In this document: one piece after another, positions 8,701-17,795 of the stretch
How the letters are laid out: the number at the start of each line of letters is the position of its first letter
Numbering within the stretch: the first letter of the stretch is position 1
From: Scedosporium boydii
Taxonomy: Eukaryota; Ascomycota; Sordariomycetes; Microascales; Microascaceae
Direction: 5' to 3'
Assembly (NCBI GenBank): GCA_002221725.1
Contig: NJFT01000324.1
Span: 1 to 34,384, forward strand
Length of the DNA: 34,384 nt
The notes under the pieces: generated by a model
What the model saw: the letters and a program-made list of their open reading frames with translations, nothing else
Told to the model about the DNA's origin: nothing
Databases searched by the model: none
Made by a program: the position numbers and the translations under genes

Positions 8701-10686
8701 CGTACTACTCGGGATGAACGTTCCACCCTGCACTCGCAGGGGACCAGAAGGATATTTCTGTAGAGGCTGGCAGCGGTTGTAATGCGAATCAAGCCGCTTG
8801 AAGGCCACGATGGCAGCGGTTATGTTCTTGGATAGAAAGGACGCCATATTAAGTCTGCTCCGAAGGTTCTTCACCAGGGCCACGGTTGTGAATGCCACCG
8901 AAGACGTGAGCGGCTGCTTCTGGACTAGAACGCGTATACAGAACACAGCGAGCAGGGCCGCATAGGGGAACGAGCTATTGACGATATTGATCGCCGTATT
9001 AAGGATAACGTATTTCCAAAGATAGATCTGCTCGACATCACGCGCGGCCTGTATCTTGTCGGTAGCGAACCTCTCCCAGGCAAAGTATTTGACGGCTCTT
9101 ATTAAGGATAAATACTCGGAAATGAGCGAGATTCGCGAATCTTGAGCATCTCGTATCTTAAATTGGGCCTTCATCATGGCTTGCGCGGTATATACGCTGA
9201 CGACTGTAGACGTCACAAGGATAAAGGCAGCAACGAAGGCAGGCCACCCCACGACCCCGTACAGGGCGATGATGGCGATGGTGGCATTGAGGGGAGTGGC
9301 TACGCAGACGAGGATCACATCTCGGGCCTTGAAAATAGCATCAATGTCACTGGAGATCATGTTTGCTAAGCGCCCGGTAGCGGTCCCGATCTGCTTCTTC
9401 TTGTTCTTCTTCTTTTTCTTCTTCGAGGGCTGAGCTGACTGATTCTGCTCTTCCTCGAGCTCCATCGACTCCATAAGCCTATGGTAAAGCTCTTGCGTCA
9501 AGGCGGACTTGATGCGAACGATGAGGCGGGTAGAGGTAAAAATGTACTGCTGCCAGGTGATCGACCGGGCGGTCGGCCCAAGGAATATGAGGGCCAACCA
9601 GACCCAGGGACGGTATACCGCATCCTGGGGGTTATCGATATAGTCAAGAAGCATGTACAGAGTAAAAGGAGGAACGATTTCAAGAACGAAAGAACTGCAA
9701 GCCCACGTGGTCATGAGCAGCAACTCGCTCTGCGTGAGCTTAACGGTGGTCCAGAATGTATTCTTCCCCCACTGCCGAGCCCGACGGACGCGTTTTAAGA
9801 GCAACGCTGGGTGGTCATACCAGGGAAGGTTTGGAAGTTGCTCTTTCGGCAGACCGCTGGTACAGCCTCTCCAGACTGTTGGAGTGAACCACTCGTACGA
9901 GCAGTAATAGCTAAGCCAACTGCAGGTCTCCTCGGGTGACGGCGGCATGTCGTGCTTCACCTCGGCTATGCCATCGTGGTCAGCGAATGGAGACGGCCAT
10001 TCTCTCGGAGTTGAAAATGCGATGACCACAGATAAGGCGAGGGCAAGTGAGCCTGCGCCAAGTGGCGTACGAGCATTGCACGAGACAGAAGTCTGAATAC
10101 AGGGAAGCCAATGCGTCGATACCAGCAACAGCAGGAGGGAAAAGGAGACAAAGTTGGCTTGATGAAGAGCGATAAATCTCCAGTGAGACCGACAGCTAAC
10201 TCGTACAAGGCCGAAGACGAGAATGTAAATACCAGCAGCGGCATTAGTCCAGTGCGTCATGCTACGTAGAGCGGAGGTTGTCAGGAGGGCGGCAGCAAGA
10301 GCCTGGGTGATCAAAGAACATAGTTCATATGCGAGCGGGGTCTTGATCCGCCGTGATGCCTGGCAGCTGCTCTGATAATAGGCGTGAGGGCTGTTTCGTC
10401 TCAGACGAGCTAGGGCTCGGAAGATCGAAATGATAGACACGACAACGATGATTACTTGAAGGTATCCAGAACGAGCGACATCACCGAGATGACGGATCCA
10501 TTGTAACGTGCCGGAGGGAACTGGGGAGTTCTGAATTGGGCCGTAGCCTGATGCAGGGCTGAGTAGAATATCGCCAATCACAAAAGAACTGATCGCATCG
10601 TAACTGAGGAAGGAATTTTGAGGCAGGCTGGAAGAGAATTGGTGCCTATCAACTGGCCAGGCAGCGACCGTCTGATTTATATTCAT
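5756..10686 (-). CDS. full-length ABCC (MRP-type) multidrug/conjugate transporter, five exons
   Basis: Exons on the minus strand are 10686-7935, 7840-6945, 6864-6607, 6534-5930 and 5849-5756. The introns are 94, 80, 72 and 80 nt, and the protein is 1534 aa. The order is an N-terminal hydrophobic TMD0, TMD1, NBD1, TMD2, NBD2. NBD1 has Walker A GQSGSGKTT (684-692), signature LSGGQ (774-778) and Walker B LLLDD (to 799). NBD2 has Walker A GRTGSGKST (1294-1302), signature FSHGQ (1423-1427), Walker B LMLLDE (to 1448) and H-loop His1483. The junctions restore family segments such as ELQS/FDRLQEYLEVEAED, GSGKST/LVLSLLRF and GRILE/TGSPHDLYNAHG. Intron 3 falls exactly at the end of the NBD2 Walker A motif. 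Site 1 is degenerate (Asp799, Gln832). A run of ten Lys/Asn residues lies in TMD1. ATP-driven export of drugs, glutathione conjugates or metabolites at the plasma or vacuolar membrane is expected for the family, but the substrate is unknown. The ATG at 10686 is the first in-frame Met. Confidence 0.93.
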
Positions 10687-11992
10687 CCTTGCCAACCCTT
10701 TGGCAGGCTGAGGAGATGGATGTCCTCAGTCTCGGGAACAAAGGATCGAACCGGGTGTATATTGGCCGGAGAGTTCCAAGAGAAAGTGATGAGTAGAAAG
10801 GCAGAATAACTTTGGGCGCTCCGAGGAAAAGAAAAAAGAAGGAAGAAGGGCAGAACGGTTCTCTCCCAAGGCGAGAAATGCAGGTGGCATGTGCCACAGC
10901 AACGAAGCCTACTATGCGCCTGGGCTCCCTGTATGCACAAGGGGGGTCGGCCGGGTCCGGTGCCTCGCTAACACACCGGTGGCATCGGCGCCCAGGATCA
11001 TTGGGCAAGGCGGTAAAGGAATCGGAGGTGGTTGGTACGTGGGCACCTTGGAGTGTGAGAAATCAAGAAAGCAAGGTTGGAAAGCAGATGAGGTGACTCA
11101 GAACCCCGCGATGCTGTACGAGGATCTACTTGTACTACTAAATAAAGATGTAAAGGTCGAGGATGCAGCAGACGGGATGGCGTGCTGCGGAGGAAACAGG
11201 AGCCTGGCCAGATAGGAGAGAGGATCCAACCTTGGGATTTAAACCGGCATCAGTGAGTCCTCTGGTTGTATAGTCTAGCCCAGGCTTCTGTCGGTAGACA
11301 ATGCCTTGGCCCTGCAGAAGTACACAAGTGCCGAAACACAACTGATCCGGGAGTCGGCTGCGCCTTGACAAAGTTCCTGGTCGGTCCCAATTGAGATTTT
11401 CGGAGAGTCTCGCCGCTTGACGGCTTCGATGTGGGGGGACCAGGTGCCAATCCGTGTATGCCGGTTGACCCGGATTGGCTCTTGTGTGTGGGAGCAGTGC
11501 ACTCCTCCGCGGCCGAGACTGCGCTACATCAATGCAACGTACGGCCCGCTTGGGAGTCGACAGATCAAACCGAGAAGTAGGGTAGCGTAGGGACAATACT
11601 AATTATAGTACGAAGTACAAATATCAATCAATTGCTGGCGTAGATTATGAATCCCTCAACCCCTCAATCCCTCGGGCATCTGATAATACGAAGTAGACCA
11701 ATTTGGTTGCTGCTGTGGTGAAGTGGAGCAGTTTCACCGCTGTACTGCAGCAGAGGGGCATAGAACCATAGTTTGATGGCCAAGGCTTGGACGTTTGGTG
11801 GCTGACCAAGCCCAGGGCCCCGACCCAACAGTCATCGTTCGCCGACCTATTGTCGAATTGCACCTGTGTACTGAGGTATCCGACCTCTACCCCACTATGA
11901 TGTTGTGCCCCTGGACGCCGAGGGACAACATTCAAGTACCTGAGCTGCCACCTGCCAGTGCCGCCCAAGGTGCTGTCAAGGTCCATTAGTGG

Positions 11993-12008
11993 TGGTACAA
12001 TTGTACCA
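11993..12008. repeat. 16-bp perfect palindrome TGGTACAATTGTACCA
   Basis: A perfect inverted repeat without a spacer, followed directly by the ATCGATCGAT-type sequence at 12010-12022. It lies about 1.3 kb upstream of the ABCC ATG and 1.6 kb beyond the end of the next gene. It could bind a symmetric dimer or be the remains of a mobile-element end. No function is shown. Confidence 0.5.
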
Positions 12009-12090
12009 ATTGATCGATCGATGCTTAACCCCGTCTGCTTGGTAATAATACAACTACACCTCACTTCCACTTCGTAATATCTGCGGATTT

Positions 12091-12174
12091 TGCTCACCAC
12101 AGCTGTCCACGCACGAGGAGCAGGGTGAGCCGGGGTGAGCAGGAGCAGACGGGGTGAGCCATGCATGCATGCAT
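12091..12174. repeat. GGGTGAGC repeat cluster with inverted copy and ATGC run
   Basis: GGGTGAGC occurs at 12123-12130, 12133-12140 and 12152-12159. An inverted TGCTCACC at 12091-12098 pairs with GGTGAGCA at 12134-12141. The cluster ends in CATGCATGCATGCAT (12160-12174). The same octamer forms a 12-bp tandem repeat at 17566. Clusters of this kind are often subterminal repeats of DNA transposons; that reading is inference. Confidence 0.45.
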
Positions 12175-13610
12175 AAAGGGGAAGGGGAAGAGCGGGTACA
12201 GGAATTTACAATTCATATAGGCTTACTGCTGAGGCTCGGTAACCTGCGCTCCTGGTAGATTTTGCCTACATATGATCCAATGTACCCTGCCCCTCCAGCC
12301 GCTGCACACTCACAGAGTTTCTAAATTCCAGAGTCTGACAGTAATAGACTCCCGTTTTCCGAGCCTGCATTCCAGTTCTGGGGAAAATCTATTGATCATG
12401 CTCGGGATATCCCAGTGCCAAAATTCCTAATATAAGCTCTGATTTTGCGTTGCCCTGTTACGAGTATAAATACACTTCACGCTCTCACGCTGGATTTCAG
12501 CCGACAGATATGGAAGCCATTCAACAAGTACTAAGATAGGAGGCTGGAGGACTTGGTGAGGGCGGCGCTGAAGCTTGTGAGGGAGTACATTCGCAAGGTT
12601 TTGCTGTCCAGGTGATGGTACGAGAGCAATACCCTCCTCTCCTGATGGGCTATGTGCGTAAGTTCCAGAGGGTGCGGGCATGAGCAACTTGTCCAATTGA
12701 GGAGAGCATGGTCTTCATCACCACTGAGACTTAACATGGTAAGTCTACCGGGCGGCAGGACGAACAGAACACTGGCATGCGGCGTTTGGGTCCGGATACC
12801 GAGGCGCAAGAGCTTCACAACTCCTCGCCCCCTCATCCACTACGCTCTGCCTCAATCTTTGGGTTTATTTGGGCTCATCATCATCACAGCCAGGAGATAG
12901 GACCGGGGAGCAGCCCATGATCGCACTTACTCCGGTAATGCACACAAGGCAGGGGACGATTCTTCTGTTTCCTTTTATTCTAATTTTATTGGCTCCGGCA
13001 AAGTCTAGATTAGATGGACTTCATAGATCGTTTGTCTCCTCTGCTCCAGCTAGCTTCCTAGCTTCCTCACATCTAGATGTATGAATAGATGAATGTACAT
13101 GTGTTCAATAGTATTACTACAAACTCATAAGTATCTATACTCCTCATCTGGCATCGCCTCACTTACCCGGATTGTCTCTTCGAAGCATTGGGATATTAAT
13201 CGTTCCAGGATATTACATTAAATCCCATATTTATATCCATCCAAACGTCTAAATCCGGCAACCGCCCTCTCGAGTTCGCGAGCTGAGCGCTAGTCAACAA
13301 GACCTAAATTCGCCAAACGTCCTCAAACAAGTAACAGTAACGCCCTCCGCCACAAGGCCCCGGCTGAGTCTGTCTCTAGGTGATAGAAGACTTATCGTGT
13401 AGGTAAACAATGAACCGTTCAACTATCCAAAACAAAAGGGTCGTCTAATACGCAAGTACGCCCACGAACTCCAGCAACGTAAGTGAGATCATCAGAATCC
13501 CGGTAGCACGCACCTTGTTCGGAATCTCGACTAAAAAAAGAATAATAATAATAAAAAAAAGAGAAAAGGGAAGAAAAGAAAAGAGATTGGAGGGCTTCGC
13601 GGCTTTACCA

Positions 13611-14520
13611 TCAATTCTGACGCATAGGCATAGGCGAAGCCCAAAGCTCTACAGGTGCAGGTTCATTCATCCCCGGTAGCTCGCTTGCCACTTTGCCCGG
13701 GGGGCCATATGCAGGGTGCGCGTACGGTTGAGAACTATCGTACCTTGCGTCTGGCGGCAGCGCGTTCGCATGACTTTCCGTGGAGGGCGGCGACGATGCA
13801 CTCTGTTGCCTCCTCCTTAGCAGGAACCACACGCCGCAGCCGGCGATGATAGCGGCGAGCGGGATTCCGAGCCCTAATCCCACTTTAAAGCCGGTCGAGT
13901 CTTGCGCCCGGTCGCTCTGTGCATCCGGGGTGGAAGAAGAATTTTCGGAGGAAGCGTCCGTCGTGCTCGTAGGTGAGCTCGAGGACGATGAGGAGGAGGA
14001 GGAGGATGAAGGGGTCGCCTTGTCATCTATTATGTTGCCTTTATTGTCGAGGAAAACTCCTTTTCCGGTAAAACAGCACGTGGTATCGTTGCTGCAGCAA
14101 AGACTCCCGTCATCACATCGCCTTACGCGAGGGAAGAAATTGTTATGAAACTGAGTCTCGTCTATAAGAAGTCAGTCAGCTGAAAAAGCCCCAGAAGCCA
14201 ACCCCTTCTCTCCCCCAAAATACCAAACTGGCAAAGGGTAGATCCATACTGTAGACGCATATCGATGCGCATTTGCTCTCGTCGTAGGGGTCGTCCGCAC
14301 ATGGGCCCCTAACGAAGGTATCCTGGGGGTCGCCGGCATTATGGCAGAGCCTGTTGTCCAAGCATGTCGCGTTGACACCGCAGCATGCTCTAGACCCGGG
14401 ACATATGACTTGGTCCGCGTAGGCAAGTCCGTTGACGCCGTAGCATGTAGTTGCTGTTCGCACTGCGGTGGTAAATATGGATGCGAAGGTCAGGAAGAAA
14501 CAAAGTGCTCTGCCAGTCAT
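13611..14520 (-). CDS. cysteine-rich, Ser/Thr-rich single-pass membrane protein
   Basis: Two exons (14520-14250 and 14161-13611) with an 88-nt intron encode 273 aa. Donor GTATGG with phase 1 joins to ATAG and gives an uninterrupted frame across ICVYNETQFHN. The layout is a signal peptide (about residues 1-23, hydrophobic FFLTFASIFTTAV) and an ectodomain with about 15 cysteines, including CC pairs at 46-47, 112-113 and 119-120. A stalk follows with a run of 12 Ser at 142-153, then a transmembrane helix at about 184-204 followed by RRR, and a cytosolic tail rich in Pro, Tyr and Ala. This architecture is common among fungal plasma-membrane proteins thought to contact the cell wall. I cannot assign a named family or function. 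It is divergent from the mannosyltransferase gene, with about 560 bp between the two starts. Confidence 0.85.
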
Positions 14521-15080
14521 TTCTTGTTAAGGTGAGAGCCTCTAAGGCATTAGTGAAGACGACACGTAAAAGAAGATGGCCGATATTCCCGAAGTACTGA
14601 AAGACCTTTTAAAAGTACTGAGCCGAAAAAATTATATATTCGGGATGGAGCGAGGGGGAAAAAAAAAAGGAAAGGATGGGAGGGTTCCAAGGAGGGCACT
14701 TCGCCATAAGAGCCACTCTCGGCGGTTTCATCATCGTCTTGAACGCTTCCTATTGGGATTCTCGGGATTCTCAGGATGGAGGCCGGCTGCAACGTGATGT
14801 TGGCTTCAATATAATTACTTAGGGGACCAACACAGCGTTTGATTGATTGCGGGCCATGCAGGTTGCCGCCGCCCGAGGGTGAGGCGCTTAACTGATTGGC
14901 CGAAGGTCCTGTCCGGGCATGCCAGCCCAGGGACTCGAGGCAAGGGAGGTGGATTTTGGGGAGAGAAGGATCAGCAGTTAGTTGTCGCCAGAGTACAAGT
15001 ATTCGTCTTTTTCACCTTCCAATCTTATCAGCTATGTAGCCTATTCCTCATTTCCTTCAGTTCCATATCCTTCGGACTCG
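14521..15080. promoter_or_regulatory. divergent promoter region (560 bp)
   Basis: The cysteine-rich membrane protein gene (minus) and the mannosyltransferase gene (plus) start on either side of this stretch, so both promoters must lie here. I see a purine-rich run near 14645-14690 but no motif I can name with confidence. The mannosyltransferase frame stays open upstream to about 14982, but without an ATG before 15081. Confidence 0.5.
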
Positions 15081-16550
15081 ATGATTTTCGTTGCTCAGTC
15101 GATCCGGCTCACCCGCTTTGCGACCGCTGTTCTTTGGACGGCTGGCCTGGCTGCTGTATTCTTCATCCTGTCACCCTATAATCCCTATCGATCTTCTTTT
15201 TCTTCTTCATTATCATGGGGACAAGACTCATTTTCAGGAAAGGGCGGACAGCCAATGTTCACCGAGGAAGAGATAGGCCACATCGAACAGACGGTGCAAT
15301 CCTTCGCAGACTCCCCTGTGCGGCCACCATACAAGGAAAAGTTCGGTGAGCTAGGCCGGAGAGCACAGCAGCTTCGGAACTGGATGGCCTTGGCCTTGGC
15401 CTCGCCAAACATGAACGAGAAGAAACGCCTGGTGCGAGCGGTCGAGGTCGCCGCGCCTTCACTGTTCCCATTCCTACAGCGTTCCCCGCGCAATCCACAT
15501 TCCGACACACCGTTCGCCGACCTCTTGGATAGCTTCGAGCGAGGAACAAAAGGAATTGTCATCCCGACTGGCTCGGGAACCCTCCGATACGCCTACCACC
15601 TAATCAGCTCTCTGCGGGAGGTCATCCCCTGCACTCTCCCCATTGAGGTAGTCTATGCTGGCGACCACGATCTTTCCCCCGCGGATCGCGAGCAGCTTCA
15701 GTCACGCTTCGGCGACATCCGGTTTAGTGATGTCCTGGATGTATTCGATGACGACGCGGTCGACCTCCGGAACGGCGGGTGGGCCATCAAGCCATTCGCG
15801 GCTTTGGCCAGCTCGTTCGAGGAGGTCATTCTTGTAGACGCCGACGCCGTCTTTCTCCAACCACCCGAGACCCTGCTGAAACAAAAGTCGTACGCCTCAA
15901 CCGGGGCGTTGCTATTCCACGATCGCCTGCTCTGGAAAGGCGCTTTCAAAGAGCGGCACGAGTGGTGGACATCTCAAGCCACCCATCCCAGCGCCATGCT
16001 GAACAGGTCGCTCGCCTTTACGCAAGACTATGCGGAGGAAGGCGACTCGGGTGTCGTCGTGATGGACAAATCTCGCTTAGATGTCCTCGTCGGCCTGCTC
16101 CACATCGCCTGGCAAAACTCGAAAGAAGTAAGAAAGACGACTTACGAGATGGGACACGGCGACAAGGAGTCTTGGTGGTTCGGCTTCGAGCTGACGGGGT
16201 CGCAATACGCTTTTGAGGAGCACTACGCTAGCATAGTCGGCTGGCTGAAAGAGCCTACGGCGAAAGGCGAGGCGAATCTCTGCAGTTTCGTGATTGCCCA
16301 TGTCGATGAACGGGATAAGCTCCTATGGTATAATGGCAGCCTCCTTAAGAATAAGAAGGTGGATAAGAAGACGTTCGGTGTTCCCACGCATTGGATGGTT
16401 GACGGGACCTGGATTAAGGGTCCGTCCAGACAGGAAATGAGCTGCATGGTGGGAAGGGAACCTGTAGAGCTCTCGGCGGAGGAACATGCAATTATTAGCG
16501 AATCGGTTAGTCTTGCGCAGGCGCTTGACTTGGAGTTTGGGTTGGAATGA
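15081..16550 (+). CDS. MNN1-family alpha-1,3-mannosyltransferase, type II Golgi protein
   Basis: A single exon encodes 489 aa. The frame is open further upstream, but the first ATG is at 15081. It gives a short cytosolic end (MIFVAQSIRLTR), one signal-anchor helix at about residues 13-31 (FATAVLWTAGLAAVFFILSPY) and a Ser-rich stem, the standard layout of a Golgi glycosyltransferase. The catalytic region has the family segments GIVIPTGSGTLRYAYHLI, IEVVYAGDHDL and GWAIKPFAALASSFEEV, and a DAD metal-binding motif at 253-255 (in VDADAVFLQ). Two further segments, EEGDSGVVVMDKSR and WWFGFELTGS, are also typical. Enzymes of this family add alpha-1,3-linked mannose to O- or N-glycans in yeasts. The exact linkage and acceptor here are unknown. 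The gene has its own divergent promoter with the membrane-protein gene at 13.6-14.5 kb. Confidence 0.93.
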   Translation: MIFVAQSIRLTRFATAVLWTAGLAAVFFILSPYNPYRSSFSSSLSWGQDSFSGKGGQPMFTEEEIGHIEQTVQSFADSPVRPPYKEKFGELGRRAQQLRNWMALALASPNMNEKKRLVRAVEVAAPSLFPFLQRSPRNPHSDTPFADLLDSFERGTKGIVIPTGSGTLRYAYHLISSLREVIPCTLPIEVVYAGDHDLSPADREQLQSRFGDIRFSDVLDVFDDDAVDLRNGGWAIKPFAALASSFEEVILVDADAVFLQPPETLLKQKSYASTGALLFHDRLLWKGAFKERHEWWTSQATHPSAMLNRSLAFTQDYAEEGDSGVVVMDKSRLDVLVGLLHIAWQNSKEVRKTTYEMGHGDKESWWFGFELTGSQYAFEEHYASIVGWLKEPTAKGEANLCSFVIAHVDERDKLLWYNGSLLKNKKVDKKTFGVPTHWMVDGTWIKGPSRQEMSCMVGREPVELSAEEHAIISESVSLAQALDLEFGLE

Positions 16551-16639
16551 TCATCAAATGGGTTATGCCGCATTCGGTACGGGATCTGTCTCATGGATTG
16601 TAATATAGGATGTAACTTAAGATTTGTTCCTAGCCAGAA

Positions 16640-17042
16640 GAAGCCTGCGTGTGGCCCGTACAACCCGGCATGGTCGTCAAGGCCAACTCCCCTCTCGTCC
16701 ACAAGGCCCGCGAGGGTGTGATGGAGTGCCTCCTTGCCAACCATCCCCTGGACTGCCCCATCTGCGACCAGGGAGGCAAGTGCAATCTCCAGGACCAGGA
16801 TGCAATATAGTGCCGACCGTGGCCGATTTTACAAGATTAGCAGCAAGCATGCCATCGAGGACAAGAATATTGGACCCCTTATCAAGACGTCAATGAACTG
16901 ATGCATCTACTGCACGCATTACATTCAATTTGCTAATAATATCGCTAGTACTTATAAGTTTAGTTCTACTGGCTGTGGCAACGATTTGCAGATCGGTACC
17001 TACCTCCAGAGGAGCCTAAACTCTGAGCTGTCCGCCAACGTT
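16640..17042 (+). pseudogene. decayed fragment of the complex I 75/78-kDa subunit gene (NDUFS1 / nuo-78 type)
   Basis: Translation in two frames gives an internal piece of the NADH:ubiquinone oxidoreductase 75/78-kDa iron-sulfur subunit. Frame one (16643-16798) reads [17 protein letters not shown], then [19 protein letters not shown] and [15 protein letters not shown] 2-nt loss near 16799 shifts to frame two (16800-17042), which reads [33 protein letters not shown], a TGA stop at 16899-16901, then CIYCTHYIQFANNIA and GNDLQIGTYL. Both ends of the protein are missing. Compared with the family consensus as I know it, most changes are of G-to-A or C-to-T type: E to K, G to S, R to H, V to I, C to Y, R to Q, D to N, R to C and R to stop. 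The third Cys of the CxxCxxC iron-sulfur motif is now Tyr. It cannot encode a working subunit, and an intact gene must exist elsewhere. Confidence 0.88.
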
Positions 17043-17063
17043 CGATATTCGGTAGTGATAATA

Positions 17064-17312
17064 CTAACTATAGCCGTTTAAGTCAGAGGTAGACCTGGAA
17101 GGGAGCGGACAGGGGCAAACATATACTACGAAACCGTGGACCGCGGCTTCAAACGCTTTTTCCGTTTTGTCGTCATATTGTTCGAGGCCAGTCTTGCTAT
17201 CCCGCTCTTGAAATTGCCCAGGCTTATAGCCAGCTGCTTCAGCGGCAGCAATCAACTTATCCCTAGCTTGACGACGACTATTGTCGAGGAGGTGCTTCGG
17301 CTGCACAACCAA
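17064..17312 (-). pseudogene. possible ORF remnant, no ATG
   Basis: An open frame of about 80 codons on the minus strand with protein-like composition: alternating charged and alanine-rich helix, including DKLIAAAEAAGYKPGQFQ and EQYDDKTEKAFEAAVHG. Its first possible start is TTG, it contains no Met codon, and I recognise no family. It lies next to the complex I pseudogene, so it may be another gene fragment stranded in the same place. Chance is a real alternative. Confidence 0.25.
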
Positions 17313-17565
17313 GTAAAGAGGAGAGAAATTTGGACAACATTTTGATGGGAATTGTTGGGCGGGACTGGACTACTAAAAGTGCTCAAACCGCCAGGAGCAG
17401 CATTATCACAAAAGTACTCTATGCGGTTGTAATTCTTCGAATATTAGACCGTTGTTTGTGATTCCTGAAAATGATTACCTATTCAAGGAGTTGAGGTGGG
17501 AGGATGATTTAATACAGACCATACTTATTTTACATACAAAATTTGATGACTCAGGCATCAACCCT

Positions 17566-17601
17566 GGGTGAGCGCCTGGGTGAGCAGTCGGGCGAGCTGG
17601 A
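17566..17601 (+). repeat. three 12-bp tandem units, consensus GGGTGAGC plus 4 nt
   Basis: Units start at 17566, 17578 and 17590 with exact 12-bp spacing: GGGTGAGCGCCT, GGGTGAGCAGTC and GGGCGAGCTGGA. The same octamer recurs at 12123-12159. The regular spacing argues against chance. Possible origins are a transposon subterminal region or a small minisatellite. Confidence 0.6.
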
Positions 17602-17795
17602 GCTACAAATATTGGCAAGTTATTGTCAACTTCAAGTTGTTGCCTAACGATCATGATGAGCCAGAAACCGGATTGTGGAAGAATTTGAATTCGAAATTTT
17701 AACATCCTACAGGTCCCCGATATTAGGCAGAAGAGGAGAACCACTTCAAGAACCGTACCACCCGCCCGCCCACTTCTTCAGGTTGCCCCTCAACC

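Larger units (their letters stand above)
10687..13610. other. 2.9-kb gene-free region
   Basis: This lies between the ABCC start and the 3' end of the cysteine-rich membrane protein gene. The longest open frames (for example 11138-11596 minus, which has no ATG, and 11645-12166 minus) show no recognisable family. It contains two TACGAAGTA copies (11609-11617, 11687-11695), a related ACTTCGTA at 12069, a 16-bp palindrome (11993-12008), GGGTGAGC repeats (12123-12159) followed by an ATGC run, and an A-rich AAT microsatellite near 13535-13560. The first few hundred bases should be the ABCC promoter. Confidence 0.6.
17043..17795. other. spacer between the pseudogene and tubulin cofactor D
   Basis: Besides the ATG-less open frame at 17064-17312 (minus) and the 12-bp tandem repeat at 17566, I see no gene. 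Stretches such as 17400-17550 are visibly AT-richer than the flanking coding DNA. The last 100 bases before 17796 must hold the leader, and probably the promoter, of the cofactor D gene. Confidence 0.5.

Noticed and set aside
10738..10752. GGTTCGATCC on the minus strand, resembling a tRNA T-arm
   Set aside because: One base short of the B-box consensus, and the flanking bases do not form the T-stem or cloverleaf.
11138..11596. 152-codon open frame on the minus strand
   Set aside because: It contains no ATG at all, and the composition looks like translated non-coding DNA.
11645..12166. 173-codon open frame on the minus strand with an ATG
   Set aside because: The frame runs through palindromes and GGGTGAGC repeats, its start lies in the ATGC run, and the translation shows no family or domain. 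Expression data could change this.
14982..15080. Upstream extension of the mannosyltransferase frame
   Set aside because: It would start with TTG. The first ATG at 15081 gives the expected type II signal anchor.
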